From Vitrella brassicaformis (lineage: Eukaryota; Sar; Vitrellaceae): DNA of 64,000 nucleotides. Positions 46,659-59,565 of the stretch are shown piece after piece. The position numbers were made by a program, and so were the translations under genes. The notes below the pieces were generated by a model that made no database searches, had not been told where the DNA came from, and was given only the letters and a program-made list of their open reading frames with translations. The DNA is taken from positions 1 through 64,000 of the forward strand of contig CDMY01000320.1 of assembly GCA_001179505.1 (NCBI GenBank). Direction: 5' to 3'. Within the stretch, counting starts at the first letter, position 1; each line of letters opens with the position of its first letter.

Positions 46659-49600
46659 ATGGTGAAGGTCCTCGTTGCTCTTGCTGTGCTGGCTTATCGC
46701 CCCGTGTGGTCGTCAAAGGGCCTGGTGGACATATTTGGTTCCAGCGAGTCGAGCTACGCGTATGACGCGTGTGACGTCAAGTACCTGGCGGGCGGCTCCT
46801 ACGACATCATCAAATTCAGAAGCGAGTCAGCCGAAACACACTGCAACACACATCGACAGCAACACATCTGTCTGTGTCCTTCTGCGTGTGTGCAGCCCCG
46901 GCCCCACACAGGGTCTGTCGATGTGCGGCACGTGGAATGGTGCTGCAACAGCGACACCGAGAGCTCCTTCAAGCAGGTCCTGCTGCGGGCAGAGAAGAAG
47001 TTCCGCCTCCTCTACAAGGACGCCGCCGCCGCCGACAGAGTCATTATGCTCAAGGCCAAGTACAACGCACTGAGGGAGCGGCTCTCGGAGAAGGAATACG
47101 ACCCGAGAGGTGTGACGAATTCGATAAAAGACGCTGCTGTGCACTGTGTGTGTGCCATTGGTGCGAGTAGGTGCGAAGGAGATTGACTTGGCCTTTACTG
47201 ACTTCACTCGGCTGGCGTGGAAGGCCCAGACGGACGTGCAGCGGATCTTCACATCCATCAGCTTCCAAGAGTGCCAGGTAGACGACGAGTGAGACACACC
47301 ACATATCGATGGACACATCCATTTGTGTGCGTGGGGCTGTGACCCACAGGTGGAGGTGCTGCACTATTATCACAACTTCATGTGCACGCTGTGCACGCCC
47401 GAGCTCAAGAAGGACTACATCAAGGACGGCGAGCTCAACGTGCTGGAGACGTCTGCCTGCCAGCCCGTCTACGACAAATGCGACAAAGCCATCAACAACA
47501 TCCACTTCAGGGTATGTAGCCTGTATCCATGACACACACGTCTCTCTCCCTCTCCCCGCTACTGTGTTATGTCTCAGATGCGCCGCGTGGCCGAGGAGTT
47601 CGCCTACTTTCGTCGCGCCTCTGAGCGCTTTGTGGCTGAGTACACCCGTGTGATCCAGAGGAAGGCCGGCGTGACCACCACAGCAGCGCCCGAGACTGCC
47701 AACACGACAACGACCACCACCACCTCATCCACAGAGGTGCCACCGGCCATGGTGGAAAAGGATGAAGTCGTCCAGGCTGCGCAGGTGGGCGGTTGATGTG
47801 ATGCGCTCCATGGGCGAGAGAGACATCAACTTTGGGAGTGTTTATGGCCGTCAGGATCTCACGAACGCTGTCGATCAGGCGCACTTGGTGATCCAATTGA
47901 CGCAGACACACTCACGAGGATGTGTGGCTCCATTTTTCATTTCCTTTTCTCACAGAGTCTTCTGCAGCTCACCGGCAGCAGCACCCACCGCACGCACACC
48001 CACACGCACTCCCACCGGGCTGCTGGAGACGATGGCAGAAGCGCCGAGGGGCCCCCGCCATCAGACGATGACAATGGCGAGAGCAGCAACGCCACAGACA
48101 CGGTGCCGGGAGGTGTGTTTGACGACGACCCTGCCGAGAACGAGAAGCTCCTCTTCGACCTCATTCCCGAGGAGAAGGTGTTTCCCGACTCGAGGAGCTT
48201 CTGCGACGCTTTCCTCTCCAGTAAGTCAGTTGACGAGAAGACAGTGTGTGGGAGAAGTCTCAGAGCATCCGTGTTGCGTTCGTGTGTCAGATTTGCATGT
48301 GGAGGATTTTGCGGCGCGGATGCTGTATGACAAGCGCAACATCACTTACCAGATGCAGGATGCCACCCAAGAGAACAGCCAGGACTGGAAGGTCCGCCAT
48401 ACGCATAAGGCTGCTCAACACACGCCATATGCATTGTGACGCTGCAGGAGTTCGCCCACATATTGTCTGCGGAGGCGCACGAGACGATCGACAACCCGCT
48501 GCAGGAGGTCATCCACACACAGAGAGAGAAGGAGGAGGAGGAGACGCTCTCATTCGTCCAAATGACCAGCCAAGTTACGGCCCATGGCAGTGGCAGTGGC
48601 AGTGGCAAGCACCACTCGCACAAGCACCACCACCGTCACCACCACGATCATGGGAAGCACCACCGCAGGAAACCCCCTCAAGGTGACGAAAACCACCCAG
48701 ACAAACACGAGACACGACCAGCACCGTCTTGTGTCTCGCCTCAGCGTTTGTGGAGCACACCATCGCGAAGACTCGTCAGCTGCCGCAGCTGGATGAGAGC
48801 TTCCCGGTCCTGTTTGACCTTGCGAGGGTGTGCGACGCGGCGCACATGTCTCACTACCAGCAGCTGTACTTCCAGCTGCAGTTCCTCCCAAACGTGCCGC
48901 CAACTGACCCCAACAACCCCAGGAGACGCTTCGCCGTACACACACCCAAAATCGGTCAGTTGGCAAAGAACAAGGGGAGGTGAGGGGTCTGTCCTGAGCG
49001 TTCTGACTGCTTATACAGATGAGAGTGGGACTGAGTGCACGATAGAGCGGAAAGGGCTGCGGCCTGGGGAGCCGATGTACTGCTTCTTCCCCATGGACTC
49101 GAGCAAACACGGCACTCTGGTCAGCCAAAGAGTGTAGAGAGCGGGCGGGCGATGTGATGTGTCTGTTGCTGTGCCGCCCACGTGTGCAGGAGGAGATAGC
49201 CAAGCTAGACGCGTCTCAGAAGGACCTGAAGACGTGTGCCAAGCACTCCCCCACTAATGAAGACCCGGAGGAGTACAACTGGTGCTGGACCGACCCACCC
49301 ATCCCTGAGTGAGCCACGGAGTCTGGGAGGGCGGTGTTTGCATTCTCACGCGAGACATACATCCATGTCGTGTGTGTGTGTGTGGGGTTCATGCAGGTCT
49401 CAGTGGCTGAATGGCGTGACCCGTCGGTGGGGCAAGTGCGAGAGCACTGACGTCTGCCTCAACCCAGACACACCAGTCTGGACGTCCAAAGGCAACGAAC
49501 GCTCCAAACACCCAGATACAACATAGAGAGACACACACGCCCTCTCTCCCTGTCTGCCTGCCTGTCTGCCTGCCTGTCAGATGGGTCGTCCAAGTGTCCG

Positions 49601-50152
49601 CACCCCAATGATGGCCGTCGTAGGCCGCCCGCGACGTACGGCGGCTATCCATCAGGCCCAGCGGCTGGACTGCTGGAAGGGGAGAGGGTCCTCATGGTGA
49701 GTGAGATGAGACAAAGCATAGAGTGGACGGGCATGCAGTGGATGTGTGAGCTGTGGATGTTTGTTAGGATGAGCCGCGGATAGACTATGAGCCGCTGGGT
49801 GCCGGGGATATCAGGGCCACGTTCAAGAAATCAAGTCTGTGTCTGCTTTCAGGCGCGCCTCTCGTCCATGTGTGCATGGGTGTGTGTGTGTGTGTGTGCA
49901 GGAGTGGCGCTGAAGGAAGCTGACCATCAGTACCAAGACAGCGACTACAAACGAGACTTAGACGAACTGGTAATGACATTTGGTGCACATGGCACACACC
50001 ATCTCAACACCCCCCGTGTGTCTGTCTGTTCAACTTCCACACTCATACAGGCTGATATAAAGGCGCGAAGCCACGGGCACAGACGAGCCACCTTCTTGCC
50101 TCTCTGGCTGGCTCTCGTCCTTGTCTGCATGGTGGCCCTCACAAGACAGTGA
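46659..50152 (+). CDS. Large type I membrane protein, His-rich, unknown
   Basis: About 16 exons. After exon 1 (from 46659) they are 46896-47109, 47171-47277, 47350-47511, 47578-47784, 47956-48220, 48291-48391, 48448-48682, 48745-48954, 49019-49119, 49190-49308, 49397-49491, 49581-49696, 49768-49834, 49902-49969, 50051-50152. It starts with a signal peptide (MVKVLVALAVLAYRPVWSS; an in-frame ATG at 46617 is also possible). It ends with a single membrane helix (FLPLWLALVLVCMVALTRQ). The ectodomain has many Cys, helical stretches, a Thr run and His-rich segments (HRTHTHTHSHR and HHSHKHHHRHHHDHG) that could bind metal. The exon 1/2 join is unresolved, because reading straight through 46,776-46,895 is open. 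A GC donor at 49492 was needed for exon 12. The family is unknown. Confidence 0.62.
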
Positions 50153-50544
50153 TTGGGCACACCGTCTGTTGCTACTGCTGAATGGATCGCACTCGCCGAT
50201 GAATCGCACTCACTGTATGTTATGCCGTGTGTCTGTTTACTGTGTGTGGTCATCGTCGAGTAGGACATTCGTCTTTCTTGTGTCTTGCTTTGTGGACTCG
50301 CTCATGTCCTCTCTGTGCTCGAGCAATGACTGCTCTGTGTGTGTCTAGGTTTGGGTGTGGCCATCCATCCATCAGTGGGCGGGCAAGTCATCACCTGGCT
50401 GTCCGTACGTTCGTCACACATGAGCCTGTCCGTCTGTCTGGCCAACTATGTACACATCTACAAGTGGTCGCTCCAACCGAACACTCGCGCCAAGCCCACA
50501 ACTGAAGTGCTCACAAGACCCCCTCCCCAGCAGATCTACCCGCC

Positions 50545-51081
50545 TCACTCCAGCTTCATCTTCAGTCTGCGCGTGACAGCGATGACGGGCCCCTCATACT
50601 TGACGGGCTGCACCGGCTCCTTCTCAAGGGGCGCTGGAGGGACATTCACCTGTTGTCAAAACAAACACACACACACACACAGACAGACAGAGAGCGATGG
50701 TTCCACGCAGTCCCGTGCAGTCAGTGTACATGCTCATCGACTGACCTCTTCTCCCGGTTTGAGCAGCCCGACACTCATGGGCGACATGTGCCCCACAAAG
50801 GCGTCGTTCCAATCCCGTGTTCTCTCCTCCGTCCACGGCTTGGCCTTCTTGTCAAACAGAGTCGGGTTCTTTATCTCGTCCATGACAATCCAGCTGACGC
50901 CGAAGAAGATGCCCGTCGCCCACACGCACACCCTCCACTGCGGGCTGCCCTGCAGCGGCGCGTACCGCTTGAAGTTCCGCCACCACTTCTTGAACGACCC
51001 AAGAGGTGAGCCTACCGCTACGGACTCTGGCGGAGGAAGCTTGGGTGGTGGCTGGTGAAGGTTAAACGGATCCAGACTCAT
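50545..51081 (-). CDS. Small single-pass membrane protein, unknown
   Basis: Two exons (51081-50746, 50649-50545) give 146 residues. A Pro-rich N-terminus (MSLDPFNLHQPPPKLPPPES) precedes a basic stretch (FKKWWRNFKRY) and one hydrophobic segment (VCVWATGIFFGVSWIVMDE). The polar C-terminus ends VTRRLKMKLE. Size and layout resemble accessory subunits of mitochondrial complexes, but no family motif is seen. Its ATG lies 198 bases from the divergent CBS gene. Confidence 0.65.
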
Positions 51082-51278
51082 CTTCGGCGGTTTTCTTGGG
51101 GCGAGCTAAACCCTGAAACCCTTACCCAAAACGACTTCGAGAGAACGCGCTCCTTTTTGTTTTGGTTCTCGGTCGCGCCACAGAGTACGCCTGCAGATCC
51201 GACTGGTGTGTGTTTGGTGATTCATCACCACTTTTTCGGACAAGCAAGATTCCAAGGCTATTGGTGCCAGATTGGGCC

Positions 51279-53355
51279 ATGGACAAGCGCCCGGAGACTC
51301 TGCACGACCTCATGGGCACGCCCATGGGCGACGTGAGTGCCCACAGACGAGGCTGCACGAGATTGTTGCGTACTTACTGTGGTCGGTTGGTGCAGGTGGT
51401 GGGGTGGCTGGAGCCCCAGGACACTTGTATCCTCGACAAGAGGGAAAAACTCAGCAAGTGAGAACGAACGAGTTCGTTCATTGGGGGTGTGTGTTTGATC
51501 ATGGGGTGCGCGTGTGGTTGTGCATCATGGCTGCAGGTGTCTGACCGAGTTGCACCGTCGCGGTCTGCGCAGCTGTGTGGTCAAGGACGCCAACATGTTC
51601 CTCTTCTTCGAAACATCAGCCACATTCCACATCATGGACATGCGGGTACACCACAGCACAGCACAGCACAACAGACACATACGCACCCTCCCAATCGCCG
51701 ACCCATTCTTTCATATGTCGCGTATGTGTCACATGCAGGACGTCAACTGCTACGTGATGGATCTGATCCGCAAGCTAGAGGCCGAGAAGGCCCGAGGGAG
51801 CGGTGCGGCACCGGCAGAGGCCCCACCACCGCCAGCGGCCAGCAAGAAGGACAAGGACACCGTCACCATCTCGCTGACCGGCGTCACCAAGGCCCTGCAG
51901 CCAACAGACATCGGGGGCATTGCAAGTGAGCTGATAGGGACAGAGTGGGGAGAGGGAAGTCACGTGCAAATGGCCACACACGTGTGCTGTGCTGTGCCGT
52001 GTTGTCTTCTTTTGTAATGCAGATTACAGCAAGAAGAACGGCCCGCGTCCGTTGGACGCGAGTGAGACCCTCCGCGATGCGCTCAAGGCGTTCGAGGACA
52101 GCCCCAGAGTGTAAGGAGGACGTACCCTCATCCATCCATCCATCCATCTGTGTGTGTGTGTGTGTGTGGTGTTTGGTTTGTGGTGCTTGGTCAGTCCGGT
52201 GCTGCTGAACTCGAAGCTGCTTCGCATATTCAGCGCCGTCGACTTCTTCCAAATACTCAAGGTGAGAAGCAAATGGAGACCCTTTAACAGTGCATTTGTC
52301 TGTCTGTCTGTCTGTTCAACAGGAGGGCAAGTACCTGCCGGAGATCGAGAGCATGTCGGTAAGACGTCCATCCATCCATCCGTCCATCATCCATCCACAC
52401 GGGCGGCCCATCCCTTCCTCCCTCTCTCCCTCCCTCCTCGTCTATCTGTGTATGCCTCCCTGCAGCCGTTGAAGCACACGGACAGCTTCCCCCTGGATGT
52501 CGTCGCCCTCAACGAAGCAGACACACTTTTCAAAGTGAGCCAGTCAGGGACAGAACCAGCGACTGTGATCCCTCCCGCGTGTGTGCGTGCATGTGTGTGT
52601 GCGTGTGTGTGTGTGGTTGGTTGCTTAGGCGATGCGTCTGTTTGAGAGCACGGGTTACTCTGCGCTGCCCATCACTGAGGGCACCGAGAGCCCCGGCGGC
52701 AGGGGCAGGACACTCGCAGTCATATCCGTCAGAGACCTCGCGGTCAGCTCACTTAACACACATGGCACACAGCACAGCACGGCACGCAGTAGTCTGTGTG
52801 TGGTGTGCATCGAGTGTGTCGTGCGTGTCCGTGTGCGTGTGTCAGTCGCTGGCCATCCACAATGGGCTGCATCCTGAAAGCGTCTTCAACGAGCCCGCGG
52901 TAGCCATGCCATCCTGACACTCGACTGTGGAGGCTCGTGGTGTGGTGTTGTGTGTGTTGTGTGCAGATAGAGTTTTTGACCCGTGTGCGTCAGCAGGACG
53001 TGACGGGCAAGACGGGCAAGTCGCGCTTCCCCTACATCCACGTGCCGCACGACGCCACGCTGCAGATGGTCGTGTCGAAACTCATCACCACACGGGTATG
53101 TATGGGAAGCTTACCCGGTCTCTCTTTTTCCTCTTCCTCTTTCTCTCCCTCTCTCAAAATCAATAAACCATCTCGTGGTTGTCTGTGTGCGCGTGCAGAT
53201 CCACCGTGTTTTGTTGTGTGACCAGAACGACAACGTCACCGGTAAGTGCGCATCCATGTTGGGGTGCGTGTGACTCGATGGATGGATGGATGGATGTGTT
53301 GTCAGGTGTGTTGTCGATCACCGACGTGGCCAAGCGGCTGGGCAGAGTGCTCTAG
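51279..53355 (+). CDS. CBS-domain protein (AMPK gamma/SNF4-like layout)
   Basis: Thirteen exons: 51279-51332, 51396-51457, 51537-51645, 51739-51925, 52023-52110, 52195-52261, 52323-52358, 52466-52534, 52629-52742, 52846-52899, 52967-53095, 53199-53241, 53306-53355; 353 residues. Repeated CBS half-motifs: KCLTELHRRGLRSCVV, ETLRDALKAFEDSPR, EADTLFKAMRLFESTGYSAL plus TLAVISVRDLA, and TLQMVVSKLITTRIHRVLL plus GVLSITDVAKRLGRVL. Four CBS modules in tandem bind adenine nucleotides in AMPK gamma subunits, so an energy-sensing regulatory subunit is the best guess. The Ala/Pro insert in exon 4 (APAEAPPPPAASKK) is unusual. Confidence 0.78.
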
Positions 53356-54093
53356 AGCCCACTCTATCTGTGTGTGGTTTAACTAAGCCCCTCCAGTTGG
53401 CCACGGAGGGGGGCCTCAATTTCTCCTCCTTCCCTCTCATTTCTCGTACTCAGTCGGTGGGTGTGTGGAATCTTAGCCAGGGAGACGCACAGCCAAATCG
53501 GGTCTAGCTCTTGTCGCTCGTGGCTGTCGGCGTGCCAGTGTGTGAGTGGGGTGTGTGTGTGTGTGTGTGTGTGTGGGAGGGGGCGGGAGGGGGAGGGGGC
53601 CAGGGAGCATTCGTTGCGGCGGGGTGTGGGGTTATTTCACCTGTCGCGTCAATTGCTGAGCCGTGCCATGTGTGTTGTGGTGATTAACATGTGAGTTTGT
53701 AAATATGGGCTAGCTGCTACACGCTCCGCTGCTTCGGATGCACCACACGATGCGCACACCCAACTGAATAACGGACTGTCTCTCTCTCTCTCGTGCGTGG
53801 TGTGTGTGTATTTTTGCCTGTCTGTCTGTCTGTGATTGGTGTGACCAGCTGAGCTGTCTCTCTCTACAGTGCAGTGTGTGTCTACTGTACATATAAGATG
53901 AGAAGGAATGAATACTGACCGCCACATTGGTCCGTTGACGCTACGCTGCTTGGCTTGTATTGCTTGCTGCCTTTAAATGATAATGAATGAATCATGCCCT
54001 GACACACACCCACACAGACACACCGCGACACCGACACGCACTCACAGACGCGGCAAGCTGCACACAAATGGGACAAGCCATCTGTCTGTCTGT
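53356..54093. other. Spacer between convergent genes, no supported gene
   Basis: About 740 bases with a TG/GGGAG-rich tract (53,540-53,600) and TCTC and TGTC repeats. It probably holds both 3' untranslated regions. Confidence 0.5.
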
Positions 54094-57000
54094 CTAGCTG
54101 CCCAGCTGCACCGACTGCACAATCGACTGCTGCAAGAAGTCCCTCTGAGCGATCCACTTCTCCTCAGCTGACCCGCTCCGGCCTCCCGCAGACGCCCATG
54201 CAGCAAGATCCAGCTGACACACACACATCCGTCCATCCCTCCCTCCTTGTCATGATTGATGGTGCGCCTACCGTGGCAACGCGGCAGCCCAGTTTCTGCA
54301 GCGCCCTCTGCCTCAGTCGAAATGGCGCCGTCCACTCCCCCATCGCAAATGTGGGCATCGAGTAGGCGGCATCCCCCTCTCCCTCTCCCTCCTTCTCTCT
54401 GTCCGGCTTGTGGTCAATGTCCGTCCTGTATCTGTTGACATCGCCGTCAGGCTCCACAACGATCCGCTCCACACAGCCGGCGGCTCCATGCTCCATCTCA
54501 ATCACGCCCGTCACAGCCAGCGGCCCCACCATCTGTGTGGGTGCCTCCCATCCACCCTTGCCCCGCCCGCCCCACCCCCACTGGCTCGCCGTCTTGACCA
54601 CACGCACAGAGGGCACCTCCTCCATCTGCTGCAGCAGCGAGATGGGCAGAGGGATGGGCGAGGGCAGGAACACCCCGGGGTAGAACGGATCGCTCATGTG
54701 CGGCGCCTTGGATATGCCGAGCGGGTCGGCCCGCACGTGCGAGTGGGCCACCGGGAGGGCGGCCTGGGAGATCGGTCGAGAATGCACCATGTCCAGCAGC
54801 CTCTCGAGGAGGTCCGCTTGGGAGAGGGGAACTGGTGTGTCGGGGTCGATAAAGAGGGAACAGAGGTGCAGCACCGCCAGCTGTGAGGGCGTGAGCAGTG
54901 CGTGCGATGCGTAGGGGCCGGGGAGGCGGCGCGAGAGCTCCGCCATGACGAGCGGCAGTGAGATGGAGGGTGCTGTCGATGATTGACACGATGCGCTCTC
55001 GAGGAGGCTCGCCAGGCAGAGCTGTGCGAGGGAGGGGATGGGCAGAATGGGCATCGACCGCACCAGCCGTCGAGACAGGTTCTGCCGGCTCGCCTCGTCC
55101 AACACGTCCACCAGCTGCATGGACACCACATACACACACGTCTGGTTCGATCCACCCCCATTCACGCCTTGCCACCCACCTGCAGCTCGGTCAGTGCCAG
55201 CCATATGGCGGCGTAGCAGCTGTCGATCTCTGGTGTCGGCCTTGGCTCCTCCGGAGGCGCTTTCCTCGACCAGTGCTCGACGGCCTGCAGCAGGGGGTAC
55301 ACAACCGACGGCAGCCGACCGCGGAGCGCCGCGACATTCTGACAAGAAAGCACACGGAAAAGTGCGCATCTCCACACACAGAGACACCGCTTGTGTGTCC
55401 TCACCTTGAGAGTGACGGCCAGCCGTCTGATCGTCTCATATCCGTCACCATGTCCATCCTCCACCAGCCCGTAGGTCAGCCCAGGGTCGGCCACCAAGGC
55501 CCTCACCGCAGCCGCCACCCCCTCGTCACCTACCATGCCGCTCGCCTCCATCGCCACACCCAGACCGCTCCATCGGTCGGGGCCCCAGCAGGACAGCTCA
55601 GTCACGATCTCCGGCACACGCACACGGTGGGCGGACTTGGTGCTGGTGCGGCTGTTGGTGTCTTGGCTTTCTTCCATTGGTGGGACGATCGTGAGAATCG
55701 CTCGGCGGGCCTTCTTGTATGGAGGGGGCGGTTGTTGCTGCGGCTGCAGCTGCTCGCTTGTGTCGTTGTCTGAGTCGAGTGTCGGCTCCTTATCGTCAAG
55801 CTCGTCAGAGAAGACGCTCTCCAACTCATGGCCGTTGGAGGGCTCTTGATTTGACCAGAATGCCGGGAAGCCTGCCGCTGCTGCTGGGGGCGGTGGTGGA
55901 GATGTCAATGGCGGTCTGGCATGCTGGATGTCTTCGTAGAACCTGACAGCTCGGTCGCACAGCTGTGTGGCCTTGACGGCCATACTCCGAAAGAGATGGG
56001 TGAACTGCCGCTCCACCTTGGCCAGAACGCCCCCTTGCCCATCCCCAGCAGCAGCCGCTGTCACCGCATGATCACCCTGCTGCGCAGAGACCACCATCAT
56101 GTCACCACCCGAAGAAGCGCCCCCATCATTCTCACTAAGCAGCCGTGGCCGGTCTCCCTCCATCAGGCGGTCCCACACCCACCTCTCACGGACGGCCCTC
56201 CGCACATCCCCAGGGTCGCCCCACTCATAGCTGCTCGCCACGCCGGCCAGCGAGTGCATCACTCGCAGCAGGGACGGGCCCCTCAGGTCGTCGAGCTGCC
56301 TGTGCAGGCCGTCCACCAGCACACCGAGTAGGAGGGGATCCCTCATGTCGGTGCGGCATGAGGCGGCGAGGAGCTTGGAGAGGTCTTGGGCGTTGAAGCG
56401 CGTGTGGGTGGATGGGAGGAGTCGGGACATGTGGTAGAGAAGGGGTGGGGGGAGGGCGTTGGCGGCGGCGAGTGAGTGCAGGAGGTTGCTCGCCTGTGGC
56501 GGGCTGAAACCCCTGAAGACAGACAGACAGACACGGATATGCGACGCCTGCAGCAGTGCCGCATCCCTTCAAACCCACATGAGCTTCTCATTGGCCAGGC
56601 GTCCGATTTCCTTCAACACTCTTTCCACATCACCGTTCCCATCACCCTCTCTGCCCACCACACACCCAGCGGCCCACGCCAGCGAAGTCAGGTCCATCGC
56701 AGTCAGCTGGCCGGTCGTCACCCGCCCCTCCAAATGACACCACAGCACACTCATCAGCCGCCCATCAAGCCGCCCCCGCACCGCAAAGGCGCTCGCGACG
56801 ATGGCTGCGTGCCGCGGCGACAGCGTCAGAGAGGGAGGGGGCGGGGGAGGGGACCAGCCTTCAGGCAAGTTGAGGGCCGGGGGCGGCTGGCCTGGGGGGA
56901 GGGGTGGTCGTGCCGATGAGTAACACATTGGTACAGATGAGCGCGGCAAGGCGTCGAGCAGGTGCTCGCGGATGCGCGAGAAGACCCTGTCGAACGGGCC

Positions 57001-57585
57001 GTGGATCTTGGACAGCGCCCACACGATGTTGGCGACGTCCTGGCTCTGGGCGGCCGGCAGCTTCGTCAAGAACAAATCTCCCAGCCGGGCAAACAGCGCC
57101 GGAAGAGCCAGGTCTGTGGCCAATCGTTGCGAAGGCGGCAGACGACTGAGGGCGTTCATCGATATGGCAATATCCGTGGCGCCGAACCGCTCACTCTTTG
57201 CCTTGATGGTGTGAACAAACAGCCGATAGAGAGCCGGGTCGTTGTACCCGGCCATGACGAAGTAGTGCAGCAGGAGGGAGATGTCCTTGGGCGCCATCTT
57301 GGGCACCTTCCTTCGCGCAAACTGCCCGAATGCGTACCACTGGCCCTCTCTGAAAGAGCCGCTGTTGAATGCATTGGACACCATCAGCCGCAGACCGACG
57401 CTCGTATGCGGGCTGAGCCGGTTCCGCCGCTTGCTGCCCAGTGCAGAGGGGGATCTGTCGATGCCATCCAGATCCACGCCGGGCGCGTCAGGCATGTAGA
57501 AAGAGGGGCGTCTGGGGTGATGGGATGTTGGCTGAGATGGAGGTGGGGAAGGAGAGGGAACAAGGCAACGCACGGAGCGCTTCAT
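54094..57585 (-). CDS. RAP-domain organellar RNA-binding protein (FASTK/heptatricopeptide-like)
   Basis: Five exons (57585-56579, 56512-55405, 55338-55180, 55114-54272, 54213-54094) give 1078 residues. The N-terminal half is alpha-helical repeats typical of this class: MAPKDISLLLHYFVMAGYND, ATDIAISMNALSRLPPS, QSQDVANIVWALSKIHGPFD, MDLTSLAWAAG, NAQDLSKLLAASCRTD. The middle is disordered Pro/Gln-rich. The C-terminus fits a RAP domain: RLRQRALQKLGCRVATV, LAAWASAGG, then KWIAQRDFLQQSIVQ. Such proteins act in mitochondrial or plastid RNA processing and rRNA handling and are expanded in apicomplexans. The basic Ser/Pro-rich start could be a targeting peptide. It is divergent from APRT, 78 bases away. 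Confidence 0.8.
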
Positions 57586-57663
57586 CTTCCTCTCTCCACG
57601 CCAAGCTTGCAGAGGCGGGTGCGAGCTTGGCCCGAAGGCGATTTTCTCTTCCGCTCCGTCCCA

Positions 57664-58280
57664 ATGGCACCGAGAGTCATTGAGGTGAGCGCCAAATCAT
57701 CGCATGACGAAGATCTCTCCGATTTCGACTCATAGGGTGTGTTCATTCATTGCAGGTTGAACCGTCCTTCTTTCGCCTTGATCCGGACGACGAACAGGTG
57801 CAGGAGATCGCAAAGTGCCTCCCAGGTACATCACATCCACACACACACACACACACACAGACAGAAAGATTCAGATACAAAGATAGATGGATGAATGCAA
57901 CTAACTCATCTGTGTGGTGGTCTGACTGGCTGCCTGTGTCTGTGTGCCCCTTCTCTGTCTGCCAGGTTTTGACTTCAAGGGGGTGCCTGCCTTCTTTGAC
58001 GTGGGCGGCATCGTCACGCAGCCCGACACCTTCCAGCGGGTGATTGACCTCTTCGTGCAGCGATACAACAGTGACCCGTCGCAGCACCGGATCACCAAGG
58101 TGGCTGGGTTCGAGGCCAGGGGGTTCGTTTTCGGTCCGCCCATCGCGTTGGCCCTCAAGGTGCCGTTCGTCATGCTCAGGAAGAAGGGGAAGCTCCCCGG
58201 GCCTGTCATGATGTCAGCTAGCATCCACAGCATTCCGTTGCAGAGGGGATGCTGTCCTCTCCTCTCTCTCTCTCTCTCTC

Positions 58281-58311
<31 letters not shown>

Positions 58312-58858
58312 AGGTACGAGTATGAGACTGAGTACAGCCAGGACAATCTGTGCTGTGCCTGCACAGCCATCAAGGTGAGTGGAGGAATAGACTCGCCCAT
58401 CCAGCCAAGCCAGCATATGAGCCGCTTCGTTTCTGTGCTTCAGGAAGGTCAGCTGGCGGCTCACATGCACAATGCTCCCATCCATCGCGTGTGGCTTCCA
58501 GGTGATCGTGTGCTGCTCATTGACGATCTCTTGGCCACTGGCGGCACACTCATTGCTGGCGCCAAGCTAGTCCAGGGGCTTGGGGGAGAGGTGGTTGAAT
58601 GCTGCCTCGTCACGGTCATTGAGGGCCTCAAGGGATGGAGAAGGTAGGCGGGGCGGGTGAGCATACAGATGCAAATGGAGATGACACTTCTGAAACACAT
58701 TTCTGTCTGCTGTGTGTGTGTGTAGGTTTCATGAGGCGATAAAGGAGATCCCCATCTTCACCCTGGTGGACTGTGCCAGGACGCCCTCCATGCCGGAGGG
58801 GTCCACGGCATCCTACACAGTCGAAATGCAGTACAGAAAGGCCAACGACAGTGAATGA
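57664..58858 (+). CDS. APRT: Adenine phosphoribosyltransferase
   Basis: Makes AMP from adenine and PRPP (purine salvage). Six exons: 57664-57684, 57756-57825, 57966-58212, 58314-58374, 58444-58643, 58726-58858; 243 residues. Motifs: DFKGVPAFFDVGGIV, GFEARGFVFGPPIAL, VMLRKKGKLPG, and the PRPP loop RVLLIDDLLATGGT. The core is longer than usual, with inserts around GIVTQPDTFQ and a C-terminal segment (TASYTVEMQYRKANDS). Downstream, 58897-58999 and 59090-59169 could be further exons (SEEARCIRDAVKDADSRSV and GKYNERYLEEAVEDTVE). I could not splice them in frame, so the stop at 58856-58858 is used. Confidence 0.86.
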
Positions 58859-59565
58859 TGGAACGTACTTTATGGCGTTTGGGTGTTTACGTGCAGTTCG
58901 GAGGAGGCGCGGTGCATCCGCGATGCGGTGAAAGATGCCGACTCACGGAGCGTACTGATCAAGAGCGACGGCGGATCCTACACCACTGGCATACCCGGTG
59001 CGTGGCTGCACCCACTGCACACATGGCTTCAACAATTGCCTCATTGTCCGCTGTGGCGTGTGTGTGTGCGTGTGCGTGTGGTTCAGGTGCGGATGGCAAG
59101 TACAACGAGAGGTACCTGGAAGAGGCCGTTGAGGACACAGTCGAGACGCAGCTTGAGAAGGACAGATAGATAGATGAGACGCACACGCCACTCAGTTCTG
59201 TTCGGACGCAGGACGTGTGTTACTTGATCTGTTTGTTGGTCGATGGACGTGTGTGTGGATGGAATAAATGAAGCCGAGCCGCACGATTCAGATGGACTCA
59301 TTTGTCCGTGTGACCGCATCGAAACGTTACATAGCGCTCACATTCATCATCAGTTCCATCATCAGTTGGCCAGGCCTTTTTGCGTCGAGAATAATGACCG
59401 CGACGAGACAATTTACCAAAAAGCATCTGTCCGGCGACCTCCCCTGCCCAGCCGTGCCACAAACAACAAGACCACCGCCACCACACACACCAGCGGTGGC
59501 AAAGACGACTGGGCTTCGTTTGGTGGCGACCGCGGCAGCGTGCCCTGCGGGAGAGGGCCGTAGAG
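58859..59565. other. Spacer with possible extra APRT-tail exons
   Basis: 58897-59169 reads as two protein-like exon candidates joined by a GTGCGT...TTCAG intron and ending in TAG at 59167-59169. The rest to 59565 has no supported gene. Confidence 0.4.

Noticed and set aside
54958-55773. 271-codon plus-strand open frame
   Set aside because: Antisense to the RAP gene, which has recognisable repeats and a 1078-residue in-phase model.
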